A DNA stretch of 64,000 bases from Hermatobates lingyangjiaoensis (Eukaryota > Arthropoda > Insecta > Hemiptera > Hermatobatidae). Below the pieces are notes generated by a model. That model saw only the letters and a list, made by a program, of their open reading frames with translations. It did not search any database and had not been told where the DNA came from. The stretch spans positions 1 through 64,000 of the forward strand of contig JAPFBL010000535.1 in NCBI GenBank assembly GCA_026182355.1, in the 5' to 3' direction. Of the stretch, positions 1 to 10,019 are shown piece after piece (within the stretch, counting starts at the first letter, position 1; the number at the start of each line of letters is the position of its first letter). A program made the position numbers and the translations under genes.

Positions 1-344
1 ACAGATAAGTTTTGAATGTTGCTGGCTACCCAAGGAAACGACCGCACGCTAACAGGCCAATGCCCTTCTTCACTATTAATGCCGCATATTACTTTAGCCT
101 CGCTATATTTAGCTTCTCACAGTGCAGACTTCAAGCAGTCTGTCATTTTCAAATCCCCCCACCCTACCCTCCTTTAAAGGCCTTTTTCTGAAAAATCACA
201 TCGCAATCTACTTAATAATATATTCAACAAAACATCCAAAAACAACTCCAAAAACAATCATTCGTAACATTGTTTACCACATCGTATTATAGTGAAAATT
301 ATGATAAATCGAAGTTTCGGAATCAGAGGCAACACTACTTAGCC
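1..344. other. AT-rich stretch, no gene seen
   Basis: No reading frame, splice-bounded exon or recognisable repeat is visible. The sequence leads into the tandem repeat that starts near 345. Confidence 0.5.
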
Positions 345-1073
345 TGACTTAAATTTGTGTTATTTATTTGCATCTGATAAATAAAAATTTCGGAGTATAG
401 CCTTTTTTTTTTTATAGTCAAAACCTACAGTTCGTATATTATTTGTATTATATTCTTTTTGGATTTTATAAATCAAGGTTTCGGAGCTACAGCCATTATT
501 TAGACTCTCTGCTCTATGGAGTCTGGCTCATGAATAAAAGTTTCGGAGTTCGAGTTTTTTATTTCAGAGTCCCTACTCCAAAGCCTGACTGTTAAATTTG
601 TGCTTTTTTTGCATCATACTATATTACATCTGATAAATAAAAATTTCGGAGTATAGCCTTTTTTTTTATAGTCAAACCTACAGTTCGTATATTATTTGTA
701 TTATATTCTTTTTGGATTTTATAAATCAAGGTTTCGGAGCTACAGCCATTAATTAGACTCTCTGCTCCATAGTTTAGCTCTTAAATAAAGGTTTCGGAGC
801 TAGAGGTTTTTTTTTCATAGAGTCCCTACTCCAAAGCCTAACTCTTAAGTTTCTGTTATGTTTTTGCATCATACAATATTGCATCTGATAAATAAAAATT
901 TCGGAGTACAGCCTTTTTTTTTTATAGTCAAACCTACAGTTCGTATATTATTTGTATTATATTCTTTTTGGATTTGATAAATGAAGGTTTCGGAGCTACA
1001 GCCATTATTTACACTCTCTGCTCCATAGTCTAGCTCTTAAATAAAGGTTTCGTAGTTAGAGTTTTTTAAAACT
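345..1073. repeat. Tandem repeat, about 255-bp unit, three copies
   Basis: Near-identical blocks start at about 371, 632 and 886. Each holds several sub-blocks built round AAATAAARRTTTCGGAG, so this is a higher-order repeat of shorter modules. The third copy is cut off by the palindromic PLE fragment that begins at about 1074. No protein is likely. Confidence 0.8.
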
Positions 1074-1222
1074 ATAAAGCTTATCACCAATATTGCTAGT
1101 CGACATGTTTCGAATGTACCACATTCATCATCAGGGCAATAATGAAAATAAGACTATTGTCTTATGATGATGAATATGGTACATTTGAAACATGTCGACT
1201 AGCAATATTGGTGATAAGTTTT
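1074..1222. repeat. Palindrome with hammerhead-like cores in both arms
   Basis: Inverted arms (about 1075-1141 and 1155-1220) pair around a short centre. On the minus strand, 1135 down to 1107 reads CTGATGA, T, GAATGT-ggt-ACATTC, GAAAC: a perfect 6-bp stem with a 3-base loop. The plus-strand arm (1162-1195) has a decayed version ending in GAAACATGTC. The right arm continues directly into a PLE reading-frame fragment, so this is probably a PLE 5' terminal repeat in head-to-head form. Confidence 0.7.
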
Positions 1223-1317
1223 AATGAAAAAACGAGGAAGGAATTCCGGAAACTGGAGAAATTATGTAAGAAATAGATACAAACCAAATATGGGGCGTTA
1301 TTTAACAATATATATAC
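1212..1317 (+). pseudogene. Penelope-like element N-terminal ORF fragment
   Basis: Translates as NEKTRKEFRKLEKLCKK, a stop, then IQTKYGALFNNIY. It matches the intact versions at 37718-37880 and 28245-28345 residue for residue, apart from a stop in place of Gln. The frame enters a short TA run at the NIY codons, as in the sister copies. Basic/heptad-like spacing suggests a coiled-coil or nucleic-acid-binding N-terminal extension of the PLE protein (inference). Confidence 0.6.
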
Positions 1318-2100
1318 CGACGTGAAATATTTCAATAAGTCATATATAAAATCTGGGAAGAAGAAGAAAAGAGAGACAGAGACAGAGGAAGAATTAAAAT
1401 GAAAGAAAGATAAGAGATTTAGATGAGAAAGATAAAGATGAATAACTTTAGACATGTGATGTAAAAGATGAGAGGAAAGACTGAAGAACTTTTACTGAGA
1501 AATGTAAAAAAAGATGATTGCTACCACAAAAAAGAAAAATAAAAAACAATTAAACAGAGTACGGCGAATTTGTAATAATTCCTTGCAAGAAATACTTTTT
1601 TCCCTGTTTAAATACTATCACTTGGTTAGAAGTGATCTCTTTGAAGGCGTGGTATAACACATCGGATTGAGATGACTTCATGATCAAGTTCATCTCTGAT
1701 TTCGCCATTAACTACTGTCAGACAATATAACTCCTGTGTTTCTAGCAAAAACCATGTAATTATGAAAAGTCAAGGCCAATATATATAAAAGTCATGCAAA
1801 ATGTTATAAAGATGAATCAACAGACTGAATAATAAAAGAATGTTATAAGGAAAAAAAAATAATAACTTATGATCTAAAAAGGAAGCATTTTATATCTATC
1901 GTAGTTTCTAAGAAACAAAGGTTACTTGAGAACCGATTAAAAATCCTGCAGAGATGCTATAATCAAAAAGTGTTGCATCGGCTTATTATTTCTTAAAACG
2001 CTGAGTCATTCACAAAAACTATTTATAAATTAATAAAATACGTTGGACACACTGGATGACCCAAGATATCTGATTTAGGCAATGGTAATGACAATGTGTC
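1318..2100. other. AT-rich stretch, purine-rich patch, no gene seen
   Basis: 1355-1480 is GA-rich on the plus strand. The pyrimidine-rich minus-strand frame across it (97 codons, mostly Ser/Phe/Leu) looks compositional, not coding. Nothing else is recognisable. Confidence 0.5.
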
Positions 2101-2106
2101 ATCAAA

Positions 2107-2665
2107 AAGTAAGGAAACATCGCATATATCCCTGAGAGGCATTGACAGCTGAAGACTGTAAAACAAGGAAACTTCGCATATATCCCTGAGAGGCATTGAC
2201 AGCCGAAGACTGTAAAACAAGGAAACTTCGCATATATCCCTGAGAGGCATTGACAGAAGAAGACTGTAAAACAAGGAAACTTCGCATATATCCCTGAGAG
2301 GCATTGACAGCCGAAGTCTGTGAAACAAGGAAACTTTGCATATATCCCTGAGAGGCATTGACAACCGAAGTCTGTAAAAGAAGGAAACTTCACATATATC
2401 CCTGAGAGGCATTGACAGCCGAAGACTGTAAACAAGGAAACTTCGCATACATCCCTGAGAGGCATTGACAGACGAAGTCTGTAAAACAAGGAAAATCACA
2501 TATATCCCTGAGAGGCATTGACAGCCGAAGACTGTAAAACAAGGAAACTTCGCATATATCCCTGAGAGGCATTGACAGCCGAAGACTGTAAAACAAGGAA
2601 ACTTCGCATACATCCCTGAGAGGCATTGACAGACGAAGTCTGTAAAACAAGGAAACTTCACATTT
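2107..2665. repeat. 54-bp minisatellite, about ten copies
   Basis: The unit contains CCCTGAGAGGCATTGACAG and GAAACTTCGCATA and is 54 bp long with few changes or indels. Because 54 is a multiple of three and the unit lacks minus-strand stops, all three minus frames stay open (up to 217 codons) and give an 18-residue periodic peptide rich in Cys/Phe. No promoter, splice sites or homology support a real protein. Confidence 0.9.
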
Positions 2666-2724
2666 TTATGACACACATTTTATGACAAATTTTGAATTTC
2701 GTACGTTTCGTACACTCTAATATC

Positions 2725-3035
2725 AATATTTTAACTTTACTATTATAAGTAGAGTATAGTGATCGTAAAAAAATTCAATCTCGAAATTTTGACGGAATTA
2801 CATGTTTTGAGGTCCCTGAAGTGGTTTTATGAAGTTTTTTCGATGACGTGGTGTGCATGGGTGAGTGGGTGCGTGGGTGAACGGATGAGTACGTACAAAA
2901 GTTTGTGGTCACGCTATGGTCCAGAATCATTGATGGATCAAGTTGATATTTTGCACTAAATTAGCCTCATAGTGTAGATGAGCCCTATTGTTTGGGAGCA
3001 ATTATTCATGATGGGAAGGCCACTTTTTTTGCCAA
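2725..3035 (+). repeat. Dispersed repeat, copy 1
   Basis: Aligns over about 280 bp with 6988-7262. Shared landmarks are TACATRTTTTGAGG, TTTTATGAAGTTTTTTCG, AGTTTGTGG and CCTCATAGTGTAGAT. The copies differ by many substitutions and by a GTG-rich stretch. It begins after TTTACTATAAGTA, which also occurs at 43855 and 63265. Family not recognised. Confidence 0.7.
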
Positions 3036-3316
3036 AAAGCTGTTTTTAGACTACATTATCTTTTCTCCTAAACTACTAATTCTAGAGTCTAGAAATTTTG
3101 GTATTGTCTTTAAGGCAAGAAACGAAAAATAACTTCCGAATTTGAAAACTAAAGAAAATATTTTTTTTTTAATAAAATGTAAAAATTTTGACTTATAATT
3201 CAATCTGAAAGCTTGTGAGAGCGATAAAGCCAAACCGTTTAACGGATCTAAATGAAACTAACTATGCATAAAAATAGATGTAATGTATTTTAATATTAAA
3301 AAGATTCGATGCCATG

Positions 3317-3317
<1 letters not shown>

Positions 3318-3364
<47 letters not shown>

Positions 3365-3593
3365 AATTCAAAACGAAGGAAACACACAGAAAGACACAGA
3401 CATAACTCACATCGATATTTCGACCATCGTCGTCATCAGGAGGTGTGAAGAGCGAAGAGCGAAGAGTCCCGCAGGAAGGCAGGGCGGCGACGATGGTCGA
3501 AATATCGATGTGAGTTATGTCTGTCTTTCTGTGTGTTTCCTTCGTTTTGAATTTATTTTATTTTAAAAAAAGTCCGCTGGACCGTTTCTTTTA

Positions 3594-3634
<41 letters not shown>

Positions 3635-3655
3635 ATATATTATATAATATATATG
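3318..3655. repeat. Palindromic element (family A) between (TA)n tracts
   Basis: (TA)n at 3318-3359 and 3598-3652 flank two inverted arms (about 3362-3440 and 3486-3560). The minus-strand arm reads CTGATGA, C, GAC-gatg-GTC, GAAA. The spacer has GAAGAGC repeats and a GTCCCGCAGG segment. Copies of the family lie at 4843-5100, 23165-23340, 24085-24360 and 58235-58400. Interpreted as a PLE-derived terminal-repeat palindrome. Confidence 0.75.
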
Positions 3656-4594
3656 GAGCATGCCTAATAAATGGATTAAAAAAAAACTTAAAAATAGAAC
3701 ATTCTAAGAAGAATGAGTTGAAATAATTTTTTTTCAAAATTACATTCACTAAACAGCGTTACAGTACATTTTCTCTTTTCAGAAAATGTTTGTTTGATGC
3801 CAAACTGCTCTTTAAAAAAGCATGAAAATTTGCCAAAAAATTGAACAAATAATTAACAATTTATAAAAAAAAAATCACGTAATTTCAATTCAGGATCATA
3901 TGTTTGTTCACAGTTTTAGCTGCATCAGATATGTCAGACATTCGCTACAGATCAATATTCTAAATACATTGGACTTTTTGACAAATTTTTAGGTATCACA
4001 TGTATATAAGACGAATATATAACATATTTATCAAAATAAATTATAATATATTTATTTATTACAATATATTATTTATTTTAACTATAGTATAAATGTAATA
4101 GATATAACTATAAAATTTTATAAATATATTAATAATATCTATGAAACAATACAACGTCGTCTTCATAACTACCATATTTATCGATAAATTTTTTTTTTAA
4201 AAAAATAAATAATAAATTTTAAATAAAATGAAAGGACTGAGAAGATATGAGCATACAATAGGATGCCCGCTATATATAGAGGGACCAACACAAACAACCT
4301 GAACTGTTTGAGGAAACTTAAGCCCTGAAATAAACTTGACTCTAAATAGGAGCAGGCCAAGTGACACATGTTCTACGTCCAAAACCGGCCGACATGTCAC
4401 ACTGCGTCACAGGAATACATAATTAATATGTTTCGATTTAAACAGCCCTGGCTGTCACACCCTCAATTACTGAAAGACACATTAAACATATGAAAGGCAA
4501 TTCATATTTAATTATAGGATATTAGTTACGTATGCCTGGGCTATGAAGCACGTCGACAAGAAAGCTACATACCTACAGGTGGAAATATACGAGT
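3656..4594. other. AT-rich stretch, no gene seen
   Basis: Very AT-rich. The short minus-strand frames at 4178-4400 lack codon structure. The segment around 4270-4400 is somewhat richer in GC but shows no splice-bounded exon. Confidence 0.5.
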
Positions 4595-4812
4595 ATATAT
4601 GATCAAACCACAATAAGAAAGGGGAAAACAAGACTAAGATATTTCAACCCTAACAAACCTAACAGAGTCAAAACCCAGTTGGGTTTTGACTCTGACGAAG
4701 ACCGCTTGTTATGGTTGAAAGATCTTGGTCTTGTTTTCCCATTTCTTATTGCGGTTTGATCATTGATTGTTATTTCACGTGTTTATGTAAAATCTTTATA
4801 TATATATACATA
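4595..4812. repeat. Palindromic element (family B) with (TA)n
   Basis: Inverted arms of about 75 bp meet at CCCAGTTGGG. The right arm has CTGACGA, A, GACCG-cttgtta-TGGTT, GAAAG at about 4690-4720; the changed base keeps a G-U pair relative to the usual GACCG/CGGTT stem. It ends in CACGTGTTTATG then (TA)n. Family B is the most frequent palindrome in the window (copies near 6.6, 24.4, 24.6, 30.3, 33.0, 35.4, 37.9, 40.5, 40.7, 40.9, 41.1, 56.9 and 57.3 kb). Confidence 0.75.
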
Positions 4813-4842
4813 TATATATAATTAAATGAAACGATCCAGCGG

Positions 4843-5101
4843 ACTTAAAAAATAAAAACTAATTAAAAAGAAGATAGCACACAGATAGACACAGGAATAA
4901 CTCACTTCTATATTTCGACTATCGTCGTCATCAGGAGGCGAAGAGTCCCTCAGAAGACGAAGATTCCCGCAGGAAGGCAGAGCTACGACTCAGGAAAACG
5001 GAAGGCAGGAAGGCGGAGTCGCCGCTGCGGGACTCTTCGATTCCTGATGAAGACGATGGTGGAAATATAGAAGTGAGTTATTCCTGTGTCTATCTTCTAT
5101 A
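4843..5101. repeat. Palindromic element (family A variant)
   Basis: Arms at about 4857-4945 and 5040-5099 are inverted copies that include TAACTCACTTCTATATTTCG. The left arm on the minus strand has CTGATGA, C, GAC..GTC, GAAA. The GC-rich spacer has AGGAAGGCRGAG repeats. It abuts the Tc1/mariner insertion that starts at 5104. Confidence 0.7.
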
Positions 5102-5103
5102 TA

Positions 5104-5492
5104 CAGGGTGATTGAAAAGTAACTCCCTATTTTAAAAAAACTATAATTTATTTTTAAAATATAATTTCTACAATTAATGAATATGAGAAGGAAGTATAAT
5201 GCATGGGCTTTTATTTAAAATTCGATATGGGCGCCTTTATTTGCCACCAGCTTCTCAAGTCGACCAGGAATCGCATCAACTGAAATCGTAAGAAACTCTT
5301 GTGGGATGGAAATCATAACTTCTCGTATTCGCCCTTCAAGTTCTTCCAAATTCAGATTTAAATAAATATGAAAGGAAAACAAGAACATAAATTAAATTGC
5401 CATACATTAAGTAATATATACACAAAATTGAGATTTAATTGAGATTTAAAATAAATTGCATTTATTTTAAAATAGGGAGTTACTTTTCAATC

Positions 5493-5497
<5 letters not shown>
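5104..5497 (-). mobile_element. Tc1/mariner-type DNA transposon remnant
   Basis: Terminal inverted repeats of about 28 bp, starting CAGGGTGATTGAAAAGTAAC on the left and mirrored at 5470-5497, lie next to TA dinucleotides, as expected for TA-targeting transposons. Inside, on the minus strand (about 5354 down to 5222), a frame reads EELEGRIREVMISIPQEF then LTISVDAIPGRLEKLVANKG then AHIEF and a stop. This resembles the C-terminal end of mariner-family transposases. The catalytic DDD domain is missing, so this is an internally deleted, non-autonomous copy inserted in a TA tract. Confidence 0.75.
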
Positions 5498-5521
<24 letters not shown>

Positions 5522-5528
<7 letters not shown>

Positions 5529-5683
5529 TATAAATAGGCAGCAGATCCTCTTTTAAACAGGTATCATTAAAATTAACCGCAGTCTCGGAGTTCACGATCT
5601 TGGGACTGAGAGATTCGATCCTACGAACTAATCTCCTACTAACAGGGTTCAACTGGAAAAGGAGTTGCCCAAATGACATGTTA
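5522..5683 (-). pseudogene. PLE N-terminal ORF fragment running into (TA)n
   Basis: The minus-strand frame from 5679 reads MSFGQLLFQLNPVSRRLVRR, IESLSPKIVNSETAVNFNDT, CLKEDLLPIYTNIY and then Ile-Tyr repeats encoded by (TA)n. The C-x-x-E-D/G-L-L-P-x-Y-T-N motif is shared with 23897-24058, 39073-39220 and 35655-35785. It resembles the region before the reverse transcriptase of PLEs. No RT follows; the reading frame stops being meaningful at the TA tract. Confidence 0.6.
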
Positions 5684-5864
5684 AATTAAAATCGATGACT
5701 CATGCTTAGTCATTGCTATAAATAGATTAAAAGGATAGTACAGGTTAATATAAAGAGAAGGTCAAAGGTCAATAATGAACAAGAAACAAGCGGTTAGAAT
5801 AAAAGAGTTGAAAGGTCAACGGTATAACTGGACTAATAGAGAATAAATAGATTAAGAATATATA

Positions 5865-6113
5865 TATAATGTTCTTTTATATATATATATATACTCGTGT
5901 ATATATATATATATATATATATAAACCAATTAAAAAGAAGATAGCACACAGATAGACATAGATAGACAACGACTCATATATACACATATATATACATATA
6001 TGAGTCGTTGTCTGCCTGCGGAGCGACTCGTTTCTATCTTCCTGATGACGAGGACATCGAAATATAGTAGTGAGTTTCTGTTTAATTTCTGAGTGTTCTT
6101 TCTGTCAATATAC

Positions 6114-6145
<32 letters not shown>
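5865..6145. repeat. TA-rich hairpin plus family C terminal repeat
   Basis: 5966-6014 is an almost perfect hairpin whose arms read AGACAACGACTCATATAT. It is followed by CTGATGA, C, GA-ggaca-TC, GAAATATAGTAGTGAG, the family C end also found after the endonuclease ORF at 21309. (TA)n tracts lie on both sides. Confidence 0.65.
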
Positions 6146-6149
6146 ATAT

Positions 6150-6375
6150 ATAATAAGTTTAAACCACAATGGAAAGAGGAAAACAGAAATAAATGCTTTG
6201 AGGCCTTTCAATGTATGTCATCAGAGAGCAAACAAAGTAAAACTGTTTACTTTATTAAAGTAAACAAGGTAAAAGCAGTTTTTACTTTGTTTGCTCTCTG
6301 ATGACATACATTGAAAGGCCTCATAGCATTTCTTTCTATTGTTTTCCTCTTTCCATTGTGGTTTAAACTTCATTG
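6150..6375. repeat. Palindromic element, arms over 90 bp
   Basis: Left arm 6156-6256 and right arm 6268-6369 are inverted copies. CTGATGACATACATTGAAAG in the right arm is a degenerate form of the CTGANGA...GAAA layout. It ends in CACGTGTTTACTTATTG and a TA tract at 6416-6440. Confidence 0.7.
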
Positions 6376-6440
6376 ATTGCATCACGTGTTTACTTATTGT
6401 GATTTTTCTGCATAAATATATATATATATATATATATATT

Positions 6441-6664
6441 TCTTACTGTACTCCTTTGTTTCCCCAAACAACCCTTTCTGGACATTAGTCCTTACCTGCG
6501 TTTTCACCCTTTTAAAATACCACTCTTCCCTCCCACTCTTCTCAACTCCTCACCAGATGTTTTCTGCATCTAGTGTTCAGTTGGGTTTTTGACTCTGACG
6601 AAGACCGCTTGTTACGGTTGAAAGATCTTAGTCTTGTTTTCCCATTTCTTATTGTGGTTTGATC

Positions 6665-6699
<35 letters not shown>

Positions 6700-6880
6700 G
6701 ATTTCTCATAAACACGTGAAATAACAATCAATGATCAAACCACAATATGAAAATAGGAAAACATGATAAAGATCTTTCAGTTGGGTTTTTGACCCTAACG
6801 AAGACCGCTTGTTACGGTTCAAAGTTCTTAGTCTTCTTTTCCCATTTTCATATTGTGGTTTGATCATTTTAGTTTGATAA
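6441..6880. repeat. Family B fragments separated by (TA)n
   Basis: 6441-6665 is a 3' half ending in the family B core (CTGACGA, A, GACCG/CGGTT, GAAAG) after a segment also seen at 57110-57240. (TA)n follows at 6668-6694. 6700-6870 is a second palindromic copy in which the core has decayed to CTAACGA...CAAAG. Confidence 0.65.
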
Positions 6881-6987
6881 TTAAAGATAGACAAGAAATT
6901 TTATAATTCGCCGAACGTAAATAATTTGAAATGATTGATCCACAGACAAAATCCAAATTTCGCCATTCTTTTATATAAAACTGTTTT

Positions 6988-7262
6988 TTACTTTACTATA
7001 AGAAAAGTAGGTATAGTGATTGTGAGAAATTCGATTCGAGATGTTAACGGAATTACATATTTTGAGGACCTAGAAATCGTTTTATGAAGTTTTTTCGATG
7101 ATTTCTGTGTGTATATGTGGGTGAGTATGTACCCAAAGTTTGTGGCCACACTGCAGTTCCAGAATCTTTGATGGATCAAATTGATATTTTACACAAAAAT
7201 AGGCCTCATAGTGTAGATTAACTCTATTGTTTAGGAGCAATTATGGATGATGAGGAAGAAAC
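6988..7262 (+). repeat. Dispersed repeat, copy 2
   Basis: Same family and orientation as 2725-3035. It carries the CTTTACTATAAG start and the CCTCATAGTGTAGATTA end. No terminal inverted repeats or coding region recognised. Confidence 0.65.
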
Positions 7263-7311
7263 TTTTTTTTTTGCAAAAAAAAAAACAGTTTTCTAAACTA
7301 CATATTTAGAT

Positions 7312-7406
7312 TTATTCACCTTTCACTTAAAGGTCAGAGTTGGTATTGAACCTCGGATCTACCAGTCGAAAGGCGAGTATCTTGACATTGGGTTAACCGG
7401 GCCTTC
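7312..7406 (-). repeat. Decayed tRNA-derived SINE (5' part)
   Basis: The reverse complement reads GGCCCGGTTAACCC...GATACTCGCCTTTCGACTGG..GGTTCAATACC, matching the head of the SINE family at 13407, 18475 and 19775. Heavily mutated and truncated after the GGTGAATAAAT region. Confidence 0.55.
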
Positions 7407-7503
7407 TAAGTTAAGAATATTACTGACAAATTTAAAGAAAAAAAATTTGATTATTGTTGAAAACTAGGAAAAAATTGATAGATGTACAGCCACTGGATAG
7501 TTT

Positions 7504-7521
7504 GGGGGGGGGGGGGGGGGG
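7504..7521 (+). repeat. Poly-G run (18 G)
   Basis: An 18-base G homopolymer in otherwise AT-rich DNA. Comparable runs lie at 13393-13408 (16 G), 31398-31417 (20 G) and 55323-55334 (12 C). Confidence 0.9.
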
Positions 7522-7652
7522 AGCTTAATACATTTAATACAAAGGTATGAAGACAGGAAAATGTCAGTAATTTAAAATGATTTATCAAAGGATAAAATCC
7601 GTATCATGCAATATTTTTATATTGAATGTCTTCCTTATCTCGACCACATATA

Positions 7653-8621
7653 CGAGGTGTGTAAATAAAGTAGTGAGACTGGATTTTTTTTTTTTAAATT
7701 TTCTATTCAAATATAATTACAATGTGATATTGCACCCTTCAAAATATTCCCTTCGGAAGCCACACAGCGCTGGAGAACGTTCCTTCCAATCATTGTAGCA
7801 TTGCTGGAACTCGGATTCTGGAATGGCCTTACTGGTCGGTTACAGCAGTTTGTACAGGTTTAAATAAAGTAGTTGAGACCTGGCAACGTGCTTTCGATCT
7901 GGCAACGCTGGAGACGCTGGCCTTGAGTACGTCAGGTGCACGTGTGAGCGCCTCCAGTTGAATCTGAACTCGCCACAGTCATTTTGTTTGTCCGTACGTT
8001 GGTTTTTCGTGAAATGGTTTTTTCTTTGAGCGTTTTAAAAAATGAAGTGACCTCAAAGTTGAGCAGCGGTGTGCAAATCAAATTGTGCTTCAGACTTACA
8101 TAATGCAACCGAAACTTTTGAAAAACTTCAGGAGCCTATGGAGAACGTGTTTTATCAAGGCACAGGTTTTTCGGTGGTTTAAGGAATTTTCAGAAGGAAG
8201 AGAATCCGATTGAAGACGAACCACGACAAGGGGTGTTGCATCACGACAACGCGCCCTGTCACAACTGCCATCTCAAAAAACGAGTTTTTTGCCAGTAAAA
8301 AACCTTCCTGTTGCTCCTCAGCCTCCTTATTCACCAGACTTGAGTCCTTGTGACTTTTTTCCTCTTCCCGAGATTGAAAAATCACCTCAAGGAACTCATT
8401 TCGGGACACTACAAAACATAAAACAAACTGCTGTAACCGACCAGCTGAAGGCCATTCCAGAATCCGAGTTCCAGCAATGCTACAATGATTGGAAGGACCG
8501 TCTCCAGCGCTGTGTGGCTTCCGAAGGGAACTATTTTGAAGGTGACAATATCACATTGTAATTATATTTGAATAGAAAATTTAAAAAAAAATCAGTCTCA
8601 CTACTTTATTTACACACCTCG
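7653..8621 (+). mobile_element. Mariner transposon with rebuilt (fold-back) left end
   Basis: The outer ends read CGAGGTGTGTAAATAAAGTA in inverted orientation and are flanked by TA on both sides (7651-7652 and 8622-8623). The first 200 bp (7653-7852) is an inverted copy of the last 200 bp (8422-8621). The original left terminus, CAGGTTTAAATAAAGTAGTT, survives inside at 7855. The element is therefore a normal mariner whose left end was extended by an inverted copy of its right end, giving about 200-bp inverted repeats. The interior encodes a broken transposase. Confidence 0.85.
8085..8561 (+). pseudogene. Mariner transposase, internally deleted and frameshifted
   Basis: Three coding blocks in different frames. 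An N-terminal block has FRWFKEFSEGRES and, one frame on, IEDEPRQG (end of the DNA-binding half and linker). It joins directly to VLHHDNAPCH (second catalytic Asp), followed by a stop. In the next frame comes PPYSPDLSPCDFFPLPEIEK (third catalytic Asp) and a C-terminal tail ending ASEGNYFEGDNITL. Spacing between the second and third Asp is about 34-35 residues, as in D,D34D mariners. The stretch with the first catalytic Asp is absent, so the protein cannot be active. HHDNAP and the C-terminal tail suggest an irritans-like branch (inference). Confidence 0.8.
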
Positions 8622-8624
8622 TAT

Positions 8625-8940
8625 TTAACACTATTTTTCTTTTTTATCGAGGTTTTGGTCTAGCTTCAATAATACAACACTTTTAAGACGATGTTTCGTC
8701 TCTATTTGTAGACATCTTCAGGGCTACCTCACAATAGAAAAATACCAAAGTAATTATGTATATTAATTAGAAAAAAAAATTGTAATATAATTACTTTTCA
8801 TGTTATTGTAATTAAATTCTGGTATTGATGTAGCCCTGAAGATGTCTACAAATATAGATGAAACGTCGGCTTAAAGGTGTTGTATTATTGAAGCTAAACC
8901 AAAACCTCGAAAAAAAAATGAAAAATAGTGTTAAATATTT
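8625..8940. repeat. Inverted repeat pair with hammerhead-like cores
   Basis: Arms 8640-8735 and 8830-8935 are inverted copies with about 90 bp between them. The right arm has CTGAAGA, T, GTCTA-caaata-TAGAT, GAAACGTC. The left arm on the minus strand has CTGAAGA, T, GTCT..AGAC, GAAACATC. The closing pair differs (G-U against G-C) but pairing is kept. It starts next to the mariner's right end. Confidence 0.7.
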
Positions 8941-8945
8941 TTATA

Positions 8946-9458
8946 TAAAACAATTTTCTTTTTAACCGTGTACTAAAGATTATCAAGCCCTTAAAACGTC
9001 ATTAAGAAATAGGTCATCATCAAATACGTCATCAAGTAAAACGTTACATGAAATAGGACCCCGATGATGAAAATAATATCATTGGTTTTAATACTCAAGT
9101 GACAACGACCTGTTAAGTTAGAAAAGACTCCACTATTAAATATGTGCATTGAGCTAATATCACTGTATAAACACACCCAAGTCTTATTGTTTCTTTGTTA
9201 AAAGATTATCTTATTTATTCATACCGAAGCTAAAAAGGAACAAAACATTTATGTTTTAATGCTTTTTTACAGCCCAGAAATGTCTTCATAAACAGTTTTT
9301 TATGGCGATAATTTGTGTGTTTTAGTTGACAACATTTGAGAAGATATTGAGTTATGACAATACGTCAAATCGCTTTAACTTAAAAACACTTATATAGTTT
9401 CAACATATATCATTACTAAAAAAAAAAATAATAATAATAATAATTTTGCTTAAATTAC
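8946..9458. other. AT-rich stretch, no gene seen
   Basis: No exon or repeat recognised, apart from a short (AAT)n run at about 9427-9443. Confidence 0.5.
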
Positions 9459-9499
9459 CTGATTTCATCCAGACCGCACAAAGTATCTTCAATATCCAC
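9459..9499 (-). CDS. Possible 41-nt internal exon, function unknown
   Basis: The minus strand shows a good acceptor (pyrimidine-rich tract ending TTGTTTCAG) and a donor CAG|GTAATT bounding 41 nt. In phase 0 it reads VDIEDTLCGLDEI plus two bases. A second frame (WILKILCAVWMKS) is also open, so the frame is not proven. No partner exon is recognised nearby. Size and splice sites fit a small internal exon of a gene extending beyond the visible evidence, but chance cannot be excluded. Confidence 0.3.
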
Positions 9500-9552
9500 C
9501 TGAAACAATTAAAAAATTTATTTAGAAAATATATGGTTTAAAGAAAAAACAA

Positions 9553-9720
9553 TAAGGAGTGGCCTACACTCAATTTTATTATAAGCAGGACCGTCCCTTA
9601 GCTATGGCAACTATGGCTATGACAACTGCCCTGGGCTCTGAGCTAGTGACGGGCCTACAGCATGCCGGTAGTGACCTATGATAAAAGGCCTGTTCAATGT
9701 ATAATCAGTCATGTCTCGGC
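9553..9720 (+). repeat. Dispersed repeat fragment and hAT-like debris
   Basis: GGAGTGGCCTACACTCAA repeats motifs at 43830 and 63240. The following CAGGACCGTCCCTTAG... stretch has a look common to ends of non-autonomous DNA transposons, but no partner end was found. Confidence 0.35.
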
Positions 9721-9774
9721 GGTAGATTTTAGTTTCAAATCAAATTGAAACTATTAATATTATTGATCTGAGGA

Positions 9775-10016
9775 CGAGCATCCTTATGGACTCATGAGTC
9801 CTGATGAGCTCATAAAGTCCTGATGAGCTTATAAAGTCATGATGAGCTCATAAAGTCCTTATGACTCATAAGTCCTGATGGACTCATTAAGTACTTTTTG
9901 ACTCATAAGTCCTGATGAGACCATAGTCCTGATGAGCTCATAAAGTCCTTATGACTCATAAGTCCTGATGGACTCATTAAGTACTTTTTGACTCATAAGT
10001 CCTGATGAGACTCATG
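9775..10016 (+). repeat. Short tandem array built on CTGATGAG and CATAAAGTC
   Basis: About ten imperfect copies of an 18-25-bp unit carrying CCTGATGAGCTCATAAAGTC or CCTGATGGACTCATTAAGTAC. The array has the CTGATGA half of a hammerhead core at each step but no GAAA partner. Confidence 0.75.
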
Positions 10017-10019
10017 TTA

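Noticed and set aside
2019..2676. 156-, 217- and 86-codon minus-strand frames
   Set aside because: Three overlapping frames over the 54-bp minisatellite; no start context, splice signals or homology.
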